Positions 1 through 7,031 of a stretch of 22,278 bases of DNA are shown piece by piece. The DNA comes from an uncultured Caryophanales bacterium (GTDB lineage Bacteria > Bacillota_I > Bacilli_A > RFN20 > CAG-826). Both the position numbers and the translations under genes were made by a program. Position 1 is the first letter of the stretch, and every line of letters starts with the position of its first letter. Below the pieces are notes generated by a model, which was not told where the DNA came from, did not search any database, and saw nothing but the letters and a program-made list of their open reading frames with translations. Where the stretch lies: contig CAMOQM010000002.1 in assembly GCA_946622925.1 (NCBI GenBank), positions 1 to 22,278 on the forward strand, written 5' to 3'.

Positions 1-1
1 G

Positions 2-2305
2 GTGACCTATCCTGATAGTGGGGATCAAATATCCGGAGCCAGGACCGCCTATGATGCCTTGACTTTGGACCAAAAGGCCTTAGTCGATAACTATGGAGTT
101 TTAACCGACGCCGAAGTACAATACGAGGCAATTAAAGTTGCCGGTGTCAACGACGTCAAAACTTTAATCTCGGCCATTGGTGAAGTCGCCTTAGAAAACG
201 CTGATGCAATAATCGCTGCGCGGACCGCTTATGATAATTTGACCGAAGAACAGAAGGCCTTGGTCGATAACTATGAAGTTTTAGTGGCCGCCGAGGGAGA
301 CTATAACGACCTCCTGCTTGCAAACGCGGTTGAAGAGCAGATCTCCGCCATCGGTGAAGTTGCCGCCACCGAGGAATGCAAAGGGAAAATTGATGCCGCA
401 AGAGCTGCCTATGACGTTCTAAGCGACGATCAGAAAGCCTTGGTAACCAACTACGCCGCCTTGACCGCTGCCGAAAAGTCCTATGCCGATATCGTCGCAG
501 CCAATGGGGTGAAATCCTTGATTGCCGATATTGGAACGGTTGCCTATACATCGCAGTGCAAAACCAAAATCGATGCCGCTCGTTTGGCTTATGACGCTCT
601 GACCGAGGATCAGCAATCCCTAGTTGATAACGCTGATGAACTAACCGCGGCAGAAAAGGCTTATGCCGATATGGATGCCGCCCACAATGTTGAGGCATTA
701 ATCGCGGCAATCGGCGAAGTCAGTTTCACCAAGGAATCAAAAGATAAGATTGACGATGCTAGGGCCGCTTATGATGCCCTGACCGATAACCAAAAGTCAT
801 TGGTTTCTAATTATCAGGTTTTGGTCGATGCCGAATCAACTTATGCTTCTTTGAAAAACAATCATGAAAAAGCCGCGGAAGTCGAGGCTTTGATTAATGA
901 AATCGGTGAAGTCACCCTCGAAAAAGAACCAGTCATCGTTGGAGCTAGGGCTGCCTATAGTGAATTAACAGAAGCACAGAAAGCCTTGGTTAGCGAAGAA
1001 GTGCTCAATACTTTGGACCAGAAGGAAGCCGAGCTAAAGGCCTTGAAAGATGTAGCCATGGCTGGGGCCGTTAAGACCTTGATTGAGGCCATCGGCGAAG
1101 TTGAATATACCGGAACCAGCCACTCTAAGATTGTGGCCGCCAGGACCGCTTATGATTCTTTGACCTCGGAGCAAAAGGCCTTAGTAGATAACTATGAAGT
1201 TTTAACTGTCGCCGAAACGCAATACGAGGCCATTAAAATTGCCGGCGTTAACAGCGTCAAAACTTTAATCGACGGAATCGGAATGGTGTCCTATCCTGAT
1301 AGCGGTGATCAAATTTCTGCTGCCAGAGCCGCTTATGGCGCCTTGTCCGACGAGCAGCAGGCCTTGGTAACCAACTATGCATCGCTAACCAAGGCCGAAG
1401 GAGACTACGCGGATTTAGGTGCCGCCCATGAAGCCGAAGTCTCGATCGACGCCATTGGGGAAGTCGCATTCACCGAAGAAAGCAAAACCAAAATTGATGC
1501 TGCCAGAGCCGCGTATGATGCTTTAACTTCGGAACAAAAACCCTTGGTTAATAACTATAAGGCCTTAACTGATGCCGAAGTTAGATATGCCGAACTTGAA
1601 GAACAATCCCATAGGGATACCGTTGAAAGCAAAGCCACTGGGGTCACCATCCAAACCAAAGATGCTACTCCGATTCCCGCTAATATCGATATCAAAGCCA
1701 TTGCCAAAGACGACGTCAGCGCCGCTAAGGATAGTGAATGGTATAAGCAAATCCAAGCCAAGCTTTCTACCAATCAAGTCATTTCCAAAGTCTTCGACGT
1801 AAAACTCGTTAAGACCGTTGGCGAATTACAAACCGAAGTGGCCCTTTCCGATATCAAGGAAGGCCTTGTGATTAAGATTAGCATTGCTATCCCGGATGGA
1901 ATGGATCTAGCTGGATTAAAGATCCTCCATATCCATAGCCAGACCGATATCGAATATATCGAGAACTTCGTGATTGAGTCTAACAAATTGAACTTCGAGG
2001 TTTCCAAGTTATCCGAATTCGCCTTTGTTACCACTAAGGCGGCACCGGCTCCATCTCCTTCTAATTCTGGCGTTCCGGGTTGGGCTATCGCCTTAATTAT
2101 CGTCGGCGGAGTACTCGTTCTTGCTTGCCTTGCTTACGCCTTGCTCTTCTTCGTCTTCAATAAATGGACGAGGATCGACGACAAGGTTGCCAGGGTGGTT
2201 AAACTTGGCAAGAAGGGTGACAAAGTCAAAGTGTTATTAGTGTCCTTCAAGGTTGCCTATATTGAGGAGAATCAAATCTTCGATAAGAAGGTCGACATCA
2301 AATAA
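2..2305 (+). CDS. Partial repeat-rich surface protein with C-terminal membrane anchor (5' end outside window)
   Basis: The reading frame is open at the window edge, so the N-terminus and signal peptide are not visible and the GTG at base 2 is not a credible start. The visible 767 residues hold one partial and eight full tandem repeats of 58-64 residues (about residues 1-540). Each has the pattern V-x-x-L-I-x-A-I-G-E-V, then A-A-R-x-A-Y-D-x-L-T-x-E-Q-K-A-L-V-x-N-Y, then A-E-x-x-Y, and looks alpha-helical. A beta-type domain follows (about 541-680), ending in an L-S-E-F-A-F motif, then a short Pro/Ser linker, a membrane helix at about 693-719, and a 48-residue basic tail. There is no LPxTG motif, so anchoring is probably by the helix with the repeats outside the cell. 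Repeats of this style occur in many Firmicutes surface proteins. I infer an adhesin or structural envelope role; the specific function is unknown. Confidence 0.85.
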   Translation: MTYPDSGDQISGARTAYDALTLDQKALVDNYGVLTDAEVQYEAIKVAGVNDVKTLISAIGEVALENADAIIAARTAYDNLTEEQKALVDNYEVLVAAEGDYNDLLLANAVEEQISAIGEVAATEECKGKIDAARAAYDVLSDDQKALVTNYAALTAAEKSYADIVAANGVKSLIADIGTVAYTSQCKTKIDAARLAYDALTEDQQSLVDNADELTAAEKAYADMDAAHNVEALIAAIGEVSFTKESKDKIDDARAAYDALTDNQKSLVSNYQVLVDAESTYASLKNNHEKAAEVEALINEIGEVTLEKEPVIVGARAAYSELTEAQKALVSEEVLNTLDQKEAELKALKDVAMAGAVKTLIEAIGEVEYTGTSHSKIVAARTAYDSLTSEQKALVDNYEVLTVAETQYEAIKIAGVNSVKTLIDGIGMVSYPDSGDQISAARAAYGALSDEQQALVTNYASLTKAEGDYADLGAAHEAEVSIDAIGEVAFTEESKTKIDAARAAYDALTSEQKPLVNNYKALTDAEVRYAELEEQSHRDTVESKATGVTIQTKDATPIPANIDIKAIAKDDVSAAKDSEWYKQIQAKLSTNQVISKVFDVKLVKTVGELQTEVALSDIKEGLVIKISIAIPDGMDLAGLKILHIHSQTDIEYIENFVIESNKLNFEVSKLSEFAFVTTKAAPAPSPSNSGVPGWAIALIIVGGVLVLACLAYALLFFVFNKWTRIDDKVARVVKLGKKGDKVKVLLVSFKVAYIEENQIFDKKVDIK
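155..1621 (+). repeat. Eight tandem ~60-codon repeats inside the surface protein
   Basis: Repeat units begin at residues 52, 110, 170, 230, 294, 357, 419 and 478, so each is about 175-192 bp. They share the I-G-E-V and Y-D-x-L-T-x-x-Q-K-x-L-V cores but differ at many positions and are diverged at DNA level. The partial unit at bases 2-154 most resembles unit seven (shared YPDSGDQIS), and its end resembles the end of unit six. This suggests duplication of multi-unit blocks. Confidence 0.85.
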
Positions 2306-2323
2306 GCTATTCAATCATGGTTC

Positions 2324-2353
2324 ACCCCTATTCTTGCAGTAGGGGTTTTCTTT
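2324..2353 (+). terminator. Intrinsic terminator after the surface protein gene
   Basis: Stem CCCCTA (2325-2330) pairs with TAGGGG (2340-2345) across a 9-nt loop and is followed by a T-rich tract (2346-2353). It lies 20 bases after the stop codon and abuts the -35 of the next gene. Confidence 0.85.
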
Positions 2354-2354
2354 A

Positions 2355-2383
2355 TGGACAAAATGCCTGGTTATTCCTATCAT
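2355..2383 (+). promoter_or_regulatory. Candidate promoter of the TfoX/ABM pair, placed for a leaderless mRNA
   Basis: TGGACA (2355-2360, one mismatch to the -35 consensus), a 17-bp spacer and TATCAT (2378-2383). Only 7 nt separate the -10 from the ATG at 2391, so transcription would begin at or next to the start codon. Confidence 0.55.
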
Positions 2384-2390
2384 TTCGTTG

Positions 2391-2696
2391 ATGGCCAGTT
2401 CGCTAGATTATCTGCAATATGTCCTTGAGTTATTAAGGGATTTAGATGGTATCACCTATAAGAAAATGATGGGTGAATATATGCTTTATCAGGATGGTGT
2501 GCTTTTTGGAGGCATCTATGATAACCGCTTCTTAATTAAGAAAACTAAAGCGGTGGAAGGCTTAGAGTTAAGGGAGCAGATTCCTTATCCTTCCGCTAAA
2601 GCGATGTTATTAATGGATAGCGAGAATCCGCAAGAAGTGGCGGATATAATCTTAAAAGTCGTAAATGATCTCAAACAAAACGGGGGTAAATCATGA
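2391..2696 (+). CDS. TfoX N-terminal domain family protein
   Basis: This 101-residue protein is essentially one TfoX-N domain (PF04993 type). It has the typical opening M-A-S-S, the M-M-G-E-Y segment near residues 26-30, and the G-G-I-Y-D-N-R-F-L-I-K core. Full TfoX regulates competence in gamma-proteobacteria, but stand-alone N-domains are widespread in Firmicutes with no firm biochemical role, so no competence function should be read from the name. I chose ATG 2391 over the TTG three bases upstream because family members start M-A-S-S. There is no SD ahead of the start; a promoter-like -10 sits 7 nt upstream instead. The stop overlaps the next gene's start by four bases (ATGA), implying translational coupling. 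Confidence 0.85.
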   Translation: MASSLDYLQYVLELLRDLDGITYKKMMGEYMLYQDGVLFGGIYDNRFLIKKTKAVEGLELREQIPYPSAKAMLLMDSENPQEVADIILKVVNDLKQNGGKS

Positions 2697-3013
2697 TTAC
2701 GGTTCTAATTAAATATAAAGGTATTAATGGTAATGCCGCTAAGTTTGCTAAGGAGATGCAGGATTTGGGTTTAGTGGCCCAAATTAGGCAAGAAGAAGGT
2801 AATCTTGGCTATGAATATTTCAAGCCGTATGAAGACGAGGAAACGGTTCTACTGGTGGACCGCTGGGTGGACCAAGGCGCTTTAGATAAACACCATGCTT
2901 TACCTTTGATGGGCGAAATAGCCAAGCTACGGGAAAAATATGACCTTCATATGGAAGTGCTTAAACTAACCGAAATCAAAGACAATAAAGACGCGAAGTT
3001 TATTCGTAAATAA
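2693..3013 (+). CDS. Antibiotic-biosynthesis-monooxygenase (ABM) domain protein, YgiN-like
   Basis: This 106-residue protein has the length and pattern of the dimeric ferredoxin-like ABM fold. It opens with a beta strand (M-I-T-V-L-I-K-Y-K), has a central E-E-G-N-L-G-Y-E-Y strand, then V-L-L-V-D-R-W with Q-G-A-L-D-K-H-H, where the histidine pair is typical of the family. Relatives include quinol monooxygenases and haem-degrading or stress proteins, and the substrate cannot be told from sequence. The ATG lies inside the TfoX-N gene (ATGA overlap) after a G-rich weak SD, so the pair should be co-translated. A terminator follows directly. Confidence 0.75.
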   Translation: MITVLIKYKGINGNAAKFAKEMQDLGLVAQIRQEEGNLGYEYFKPYEDEETVLLVDRWVDQGALDKHHALPLMGEIAKLREKYDLHMEVLKLTEIKDNKDAKFIRK

Positions 3014-3019
3014 GGAAAG

Positions 3020-3050
3020 CCCCGATACGTTGGTACCGGGGTCATTTTTT
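3020..3050 (+). terminator. Intrinsic terminator after the ABM gene
   Basis: CCCCG (3020-3024) and TAC (3026-3028) pair with GTA (3033-3035) and CGGGG (3037-3041) around a GTTG loop with one A/C mismatch. Six T follow at 3045-3050, ending over the stop codon of the convergent gene. Confidence 0.8.
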
Positions 3051-3999
3051 ACTTGTCTTTGGAATGGCGTTCGCCGATTTGGAATTCCTCGTTATGCTCG
3101 AACATATAGGAAACGGTGATGGGGTCATCGCCGGTTAACTTCTTAAAGTCATCGGTATGGACGGCCATCTTGCCTTCGCGGATAGCTTGGGCGAAAGTGA
3201 CCATGCCATCGCTAGAGAAGGGGGCTTCGCTACCTTTTTGGAAGACGCCATCGGTGGTTCTGGGAACGCCCATGGCATCGAAGACCTGATAGTTTTCCTC
3301 ATCGGTGAGTTCCTTATATGAAACGTTATTTCCGGTGGCCTTATTGCCATATTCGATGAATTTGGAGATGGTCATTAATTCTTTGCCGTTAATATCCAAG
3401 GTGGCTTTGTGATATTGGGGTTCATCGCCACGATGTAAGGCATAGGCCATGGCTTTGGCACAGTCTTTACGGGAAATATAAGCCATTAATCCATCGCCTT
3501 GGCTATTTTTAAGCACGCCGTCTCCGTGGACATAAGTGAAGTAGTTGGTGATCATGGCTTCCGCGTATTGGGAGTTGCGAAGGAAGATGTAATCAAGCGG
3601 GGTGGCTTGGATATATCTTTCGGTATAGATATGGTCCTTCTTTTCGACGGAAGGATTAGTTTCATCGCCCGCGTTAACCAAAGAGGTATAAACGATTTTC
3701 TTAACCCCGGCCTTGATAGCGGCATCAACGACGTTTTTCTGGGCATTTTGACGTTTTGGACCGACGAAAGGCATGGAGATTAAGCCTAAGATGTCGGCGC
3801 CTTTGAAAGCCTCTTCTAGGCCTTCGTAATGATTGAAATCGGCGACCCGGGTATCGATGCCCATGGCTGCATATTTTTCTAATGACTTAGGCGAATAAGC
3901 CACGAAGATGAGGTTTTCCTTTTTCTCAAGTTTTAAAAGGAATTCGGCGGCCATGCCACCAAGGTTACCGTCAACGCCGGTTAATAAGATCTTTGCCAT
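3049..3999 (-). CDS. NAD(P)-binding atypical short-chain dehydrogenase, NmrA / quinone-oxidoreductase-2 type
   Basis: The 316-residue protein begins with a Rossmann strand and the motif T-G-V-D-G-N-L-G-G (residues 7-15), a G-x-x-G-x-x-G variant that binds NAD(P). An I-V-Y-T-S-L strand near residue 100 is characteristic of the atypical SDR-a5 / NmrA-like group. These proteins include NADPH-dependent quinone reductases and redox sensors that bind the nucleotide without catalysis. The substrate is not predictable. The start is supported by an AGGAG SD seven bases upstream of the ATG and by a promoter at 4021-4050. The gene is monocistronic, convergent with the ABM gene and divergent from rarA. 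Confidence 0.8.
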   Translation of the reverse strand: MAKILLTGVDGNLGGMAAEFLLKLEKKENLIFVAYSPKSLEKYAAMGIDTRVADFNHYEGLEEAFKGADILGLISMPFVGPKRQNAQKNVVDAAIKAGVKKIVYTSLVNAGDETNPSVEKKDHIYTERYIQATPLDYIFLRNSQYAEAMITNYFTYVHGDGVLKNSQGDGLMAYISRKDCAKAMAYALHRGDEPQYHKATLDINGKELMTISKFIEYGNKATGNNVSYKELTDEENYQVFDAMGVPRTTDGVFQKGSEAPFSSDGMVTFAQAIREGKMAVHTDDFKKLTGDDPITVSYMFEHNEEFQIGERHSKDK

Positions 4000-4020
4000 T
4001 TGTTAGCTCCTGTTTTGCTT

Positions 4021-4050
4021 ATGATAAAAGAGATAAAAAGACGTTGTAAA
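4021..4050 (-). promoter_or_regulatory. Candidate promoter of the NmrA-like gene
   Basis: On the minus strand TTTACA (4045-4050), an 18-bp spacer and TATCAT (4021-4026) lie about 22 bases ahead of the start codon. The transcript would have a short leader carrying the AGGAG ribosome site. Confidence 0.5.
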
Positions 4051-4096
4051 TATTTTTATGCCTGCGCGTGTAAATCTTCTTTCTTATCCTTGCCTT

Positions 4097-4105
4097 TGTT
4101 AAAAT
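4097..4105 (+). promoter_or_regulatory. Extended -10 promoter of rarA, placed for a leaderless mRNA
   Basis: TGTTAAAAT is an extended -10 (TG at 4097-4098, TAAAAT at 4100-4105) with no good -35 box. The ATG is 8 nt after the -10 and no SD lies between them. Confidence 0.5.
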
Positions 4106-4113
4106 AGAGCCCT

Positions 4114-5379
4114 ATGAGAGAACCATTAGCCTTTAGAATGCGTCCGAAGACCTTAGATGAGGTCATTGGCCAAACCCATTTGGTGGGGGAGGGTTCTTTC
4201 TTGCGGAAATCGGTGGAAAAGAAAACCCCGTTCTCCTTTATCTTCTTTGGGCCGCCTGGAACCGGCAAAACCACGATTGGGGAAGCCTATGCTAGGTCAT
4301 TAGGTATCCATTTCGTTAGCCTTAACGCCGTAACTTGTTCGAAAAAGGATATGGAAGGGGCCGTGGAAGAAGCTAAGATTTGGAAGCCCACCATCCTTAT
4401 CATGGACGAAGTCCATCGTCTAGATAAGGCCAAACAAGATTTCCTTTTGCCTTATGTGGAAAATGGAACCTTCTTTCTTATTGGGGCAACGACCGCTAAC
4501 CCATATATTTCATTAAATCGGGCGATTAGGTCCAGAACGAGATTATTAGAAGTAAAACCCCTATCCGAAGAAGAGATCTTTACTGGTTTAGATAGGGCCG
4601 TTAAGTCGGAAAAAGGGCTTAATGGTGCGCCTAGATATAACGAAGATGCCCTAAGGTATATCGCTAAACTCTCCGGTGGGGATATGCGCTTTGCCTTAAA
4701 TATCCTCGAAGTAAGCTCCGTCCAATTCGATAACGTCGATGAAGTTAATAAGCAAATGATAGCCACCATCGAATCGGTGCCCAATTATGTGATGGATAAA
4801 GACGAGGAGGAGCACTATGATTCGGTCTCGGCTTTGCAAAAGTCGATTCGAGGATGCGATGTCGATGCCGCTTTGTATTATCTAGCAAGACTATGCATCG
4901 CCGGGGATTTAGATTCGATTAAGCGTCGCCTCTTGGTAACGGCCTATGAAGATATTGGACTAGGCAATCCTAATGCCGTGATGCGTTGCCAAATGGCTAT
5001 TGCCGCGGCCGAGCAAGTTGGATTCCCCGAAGCCATTATCCCCTTAGGGGATGCCGTGGTGGACCTTTGTCTTTCCCCGCATAGCAAAGCCGCTTGCTTA
5101 GCCATCGAAGAAGCCATGGACTTCGCTTCGAAAAAGCCTTTCCTAGTTCAGGACTACCTAAAGCTAACTCCGGTCAATATGAAGGAAGAAGACAAATACC
5201 CCTATGACCGTCCTGATCTATGGGAGAAAATCCAATATCTACCCGATGAATGGAAAGACACTCAATTCTATAAATCCTGGCAGGCTTCCAGCTATGAAAA
5301 AGCCCTCGCCGAAAATTATGAAAGAATGAAGCGGAATGGGCGGAGCAACGACTTAGCCAAATTAAAGAAATCCAAATAG
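4114..5379 (+). CDS. rarA: RarA/MgsA family AAA+ ATPase (replication-associated recombination protein A)
   Basis: The 421-residue protein matches the family length. It carries Walker A GPPGTGKT (46-53), Walker B with D-E-V-H (98-101), sensor 1 G-A-T-T-A-N-P (124-130) and an arginine-finger region S-R-T-R (140-143). The C-terminal half has the family's tetramerisation features, with Y-E-D-I-G-L-G-N-P and an H-S-K-A segment. RarA is clamp-loader-like and acts at stalled replication forks and on ssDNA-dsDNA junctions. The opening M-R-P-x-T-L-D-E-V-I-G-Q fits family N-termini, so ATG 4114 is a sound start despite lacking an SD. It stands alone between a divergent gene and a strong terminator. Confidence 0.95.
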   Translation: MREPLAFRMRPKTLDEVIGQTHLVGEGSFLRKSVEKKTPFSFIFFGPPGTGKTTIGEAYARSLGIHFVSLNAVTCSKKDMEGAVEEAKIWKPTILIMDEVHRLDKAKQDFLLPYVENGTFFLIGATTANPYISLNRAIRSRTRLLEVKPLSEEEIFTGLDRAVKSEKGLNGAPRYNEDALRYIAKLSGGDMRFALNILEVSSVQFDNVDEVNKQMIATIESVPNYVMDKDEEEHYDSVSALQKSIRGCDVDAALYYLARLCIAGDLDSIKRRLLVTAYEDIGLGNPNAVMRCQMAIAAAEQVGFPEAIIPLGDAVVDLCLSPHSKAACLAIEEAMDFASKKPFLVQDYLKLTPVNMKEEDKYPYDRPDLWEKIQYLPDEWKDTQFYKSWQASSYEKALAENYERMKRNGRSNDLAKLKKSK

Positions 5380-5407
5380 CCCTTACTTTGTAAGGGTTTT
5401 ATTTTTG
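5380..5407 (+). terminator. Intrinsic terminator of rarA
   Basis: A perfect 7-bp stem, CCCTTAC (5380-5386) with GTAAGGG (5390-5396), has a TTT loop and a T-rich tail. It starts one base after the stop codon. Confidence 0.9.
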
Positions 5408-5431
5408 AAAGAAATGAAAAATTTTTCAAAA

Positions 5432-5464
5432 AGTCCTTGCACATTGTTAAAAAAGGACTATATT
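5432..5464 (+). promoter_or_regulatory. Promoter of the 43-codon gene with an inverted repeat across it
   Basis: TTGCAC (5437-5442), a 16-bp spacer and TATATT (5459-5464) form a sigma-A-type promoter. A perfect 7-bp inverted repeat, AGTCCTT (5432-5438) and AAGGACT (5453-5459), overlaps the -35 and touches the -10. Its arm centres are 21 bp apart, two helical turns, as expected of a repressor operator. The operator role is inference. Confidence 0.6.
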
Positions 5465-5471
5465 TATCGGT

Positions 5472-5489
5472 CCCCAAGGAAAATTGGGG
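5472..5489 (+). promoter_or_regulatory. Hairpin at the 5' end of the 43-codon transcript
   Basis: CCCCAA (5472-5477) pairs with TTGGGG (5484-5489) around a 6-nt purine loop, beginning within a few bases of the predicted transcription start. No T-tract follows, so it is not a terminator. Stems this close to the 5' end often stabilise mRNA. Confidence 0.5.
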
Positions 5490-5520
5490 CTTAAAGTAGA
5501 TAGAAAGGAGGTACCTAGCG

Positions 5521-5652
5521 ATGGAAAAACAACAGAAAAAGACCAGTTCCAAGTCCAAGAGGATGAAACGCGTATATAGACTGGCGGATTCGCTAATCGA
5601 GTGCCTATATATAAACGCAGTGGAGCTTGCCAACACCGGCGATAGCTTCTAG
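5521..5652 (+). CDS. Unrecognised 43-residue basic small protein
   Basis: I do not recognise this product. It begins ATG at 5521 after AAAGGAGGT (5504-5512), a near-perfect SD with 8-nt spacing and one of the strongest in the window. The protein has a lysine/arginine/serine-rich first 20 residues (opening M-E-K-Q-Q-K-K). An amphipathic stretch with leucine, isoleucine and one cysteine follows, ending in T-G-D-S-F. There is no membrane helix or signal peptide. Its own promoter, a 5' hairpin and a terminator 17 bases after the stop make it an independent transcription unit of about 230 nt. It could be a small regulatory or RNA/nucleic-acid-binding protein, a leaderless-secreted peptide, or a dual-function sRNA. 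None of these is supported beyond composition. Confidence 0.7.
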   Translation: MEKQQKKTSSKSKRMKRVYRLADSLIECLYINAVELANTGDSF

Positions 5653-5669
5653 GCTAACCCTATTAGATG

Positions 5670-5697
5670 CCCTTCCTTGCGAAGGGTTTTCTTTTTC
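5670..5697 (+). terminator. Intrinsic terminator of the 43-codon gene
   Basis: CCCTTC (5670-5675) pairs with GAAGGG (5681-5686) across a 5-nt loop, followed by a T-rich tract. Confidence 0.85.
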
Positions 5698-5735
5698 TAC
5701 GTTAAAGTTTTTTTGGAAAGAGGTAAGCAAATTGG

Positions 5736-5763
5736 ATGACAAAGTTTGTCTTTCTTTTATACT
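5736..5763 (+). promoter_or_regulatory. Candidate aldo/keto reductase promoter, placed for a leaderless mRNA
   Basis: ATGACA (5736-5741, one mismatch to the -35 consensus), a 16-bp spacer and TATACT (5758-5763). The ATG at 5770 is 6 nt after the -10, and there is no SD. Confidence 0.55.
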
Positions 5764-5769
5764 GCCTAC

Positions 5770-6627
5770 ATGGAAAACGTGATTTTGAATAATGGCATGA
5801 AGATGCCGCGTCTAGGCTTAGGGACGTTCATGATTAAGCCAGAACCTTGTGAGAAGGCGGTTTTACACGCCCTCACCCATGGTTATGATCTCATCGATAC
5901 CGCCAATATCTATATGAATGAAAGGGCGGTCGGTAGGGCGATTAAAGCCTCAGGCAGGAAACGGGAAGAACTCTTTATCACCTCAAAAATCTGGCCCTCC
6001 GATTTCAAGGCGAAAAGAATCCATAAAGCCATCGATTCCATGCTAGCAAGGTTGGATTTGGATTATGTTGATTTGCTAATCCTCCATCAACCTGCCGGTA
6101 AATATCTAGAAGCCTATGCCGAATTAGAAAAGGAAGTGGAGCAAGGCAGAGTGAAAGCCATTGGCCTATCTAACTTCTATGGCAAGGATCTTAATAAGGT
6201 TTTAGCTAAAGCCAAAATAAAACCGGTCCTATTAACCGTCGAATGCCATCCCTATTGCCAACAAAAGGAATTAAAAGCCTTCCTAGATGAACGTGATATC
6301 TTGCTTCAATCTTGGTTTCCTCTAGGACAAGGAGACGCTAACTTAGCTAGCGAGCCCATCTTTTTACGCTTAGCCAAGAAGTATAAAAAATCACCCCAAC
6401 AGATAATCTTGAGGTGGCATATCCAATCGGGATTTGGGGTTATCCCCGGCTCTAAAACCCCCTCTCATATTGATGATAATATCAATATCCTTGACTTCGA
6501 ATTTACCCCTGAAGAGATGGAAGAAATATCCAAACTCGATAAGAAGAAAAAGTATTTGGGCATACCCGTGTGGGCGGCAAAGTTATTCATGCCCATGATT
6601 AGGATGAAATACGATAAGCAAATCTAA
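5770..6627 (+). CDS. Aldo/keto reductase
   Basis: The 285-residue protein has the full aldo/keto reductase catalytic tetrad: D43 and Y48 in L-I-D-T-A-N-I-Y, K73 in T-S-K-I-W, and H106 in L-L-I-L-H-Q-P. It also has the later I-G-L-S-N-F and I-P-G-S-K-T NADPH-binding segments. It resembles the 2,5-diketo-gluconate / glyoxal reductase branch, and the physiological carbonyl substrate is unknown. The start at 5770 gives the family-typical N-terminus (E-N-V-I-L-N-N-G-M-K-M-P). The in-frame TTG at 5746 would add eight residues but lies upstream of the -10 box, so I reject it. The gene converges on a membrane-protein gene with only two bases between the stop codons and no visible terminator. Confidence 0.92.
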   Translation: MENVILNNGMKMPRLGLGTFMIKPEPCEKAVLHALTHGYDLIDTANIYMNERAVGRAIKASGRKREELFITSKIWPSDFKAKRIHKAIDSMLARLDLDYVDLLILHQPAGKYLEAYAELEKEVEQGRVKAIGLSNFYGKDLNKVLAKAKIKPVLLTVECHPYCQQKELKAFLDERDILLQSWFPLGQGDANLASEPIFLRLAKKYKKSPQQIILRWHIQSGFGVIPGSKTPSHIDDNINILDFEFTPEEMEEISKLDKKKKYLGIPVWAAKLFMPMIRMKYDKQI

Positions 6628-6629
6628 GG

Positions 6630-7031
6630 CTATTTTGCTGCTTCGATTTCGTTAAGTTTCCGTTCGACTTTATTCAAAGTATCAAAGAATCTTAAGGTGG
6701 CCACCGCCGGCCCAACGATTACAAGCAGTCCGGCCACGTTCCACCAAAACATGTGCTTCCAGGAAGTGACTTTTCCTTCGATTCCTAATTCCTTGGCTTT
6801 TTCGCCCATGTCCTGGCAAACATTGGCCATCCAAACCAAGGTATAAACAAATAGGGTGGGAATACCAATGAGATAAGCGACCCAGTAGGGTTGGATTTTC
6901 TTACCTAATATCGATTCGAATTCTTTCCTTAAGAAAGGCATCCAGAAAAGAAGGAATAATCCCGCGGTGCAGAAATCGATGGCCCCGATTAAAAAACCAA
7001 GGCGATGGGTGTGAGGGTATTTAGGTTTCAT
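6630..7031 (-). CDS. Small membrane protein, DUF4234-like
   Basis: This 133-residue protein has three hydrophobic segments (about 11-32, 47-70 and 92-114) and a charged, probably helical C-terminal tail. The spacing of an early helix followed by L-F-W, a second helix, and N-V-x-Q-D between helices resembles DUF4234 membrane proteins. The match is by eye and moderate. It starts inside the stop of the serine ammonia-lyase gene (ATGA overlap), so it is the last gene of that operon. Its function is unknown. A metabolite-transport or membrane-recruitment role beside serine breakdown is possible but not shown. Confidence 0.6.
   Translation of the reverse strand: MKPKYPHTHRLGFLIGAIDFCTAGLFLLFWMPFLRKEFESILGKKIQPYWVAYLIGIPTLFVYTLVWMANVCQDMGEKAKELGIEGKVTSWKHMFWWNVAGLLVIVGPAVATLRFFDTLNKVERKLNEIEAAK

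Noticed and set aside
156..710. Long minus-strand open frame (184 codons) opposite the repeat region
   Set aside because: It is an antisense shadow of the biased repeat codons. Its product is very rich in Arg/His/Pro with no domain or ribosome site, and the + strand protein is clearly real.
16..2305. Surface-protein repeats as a CRISPR-like or non-coding tandem array
   Set aside because: Units are in frame, diverged at DNA level with conserved protein motifs, and lack short identical repeats with unique spacers.
2391..2696. Competence regulator role for the TfoX-N protein
   Set aside because: Only the N-terminal domain is present and no competence genes are nearby; the name alone does not support the role.
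5316..5636. Minus-strand open frame of 106 codons across the rarA end and the 43-codon gene
   Set aside because: It runs through two terminators and a promoter of the opposite strand and has no SD. Its hydrophobic/Phe-rich product comes from AT-rich non-coding sequence.
5736..5792. Possible 18-codon leader peptide starting at ATG 5736 ahead of the aldo/keto reductase
   Set aside because: Its start coincides with the -35-like box and the -10 lies inside it, so it would not be transcribed from the likely promoter.
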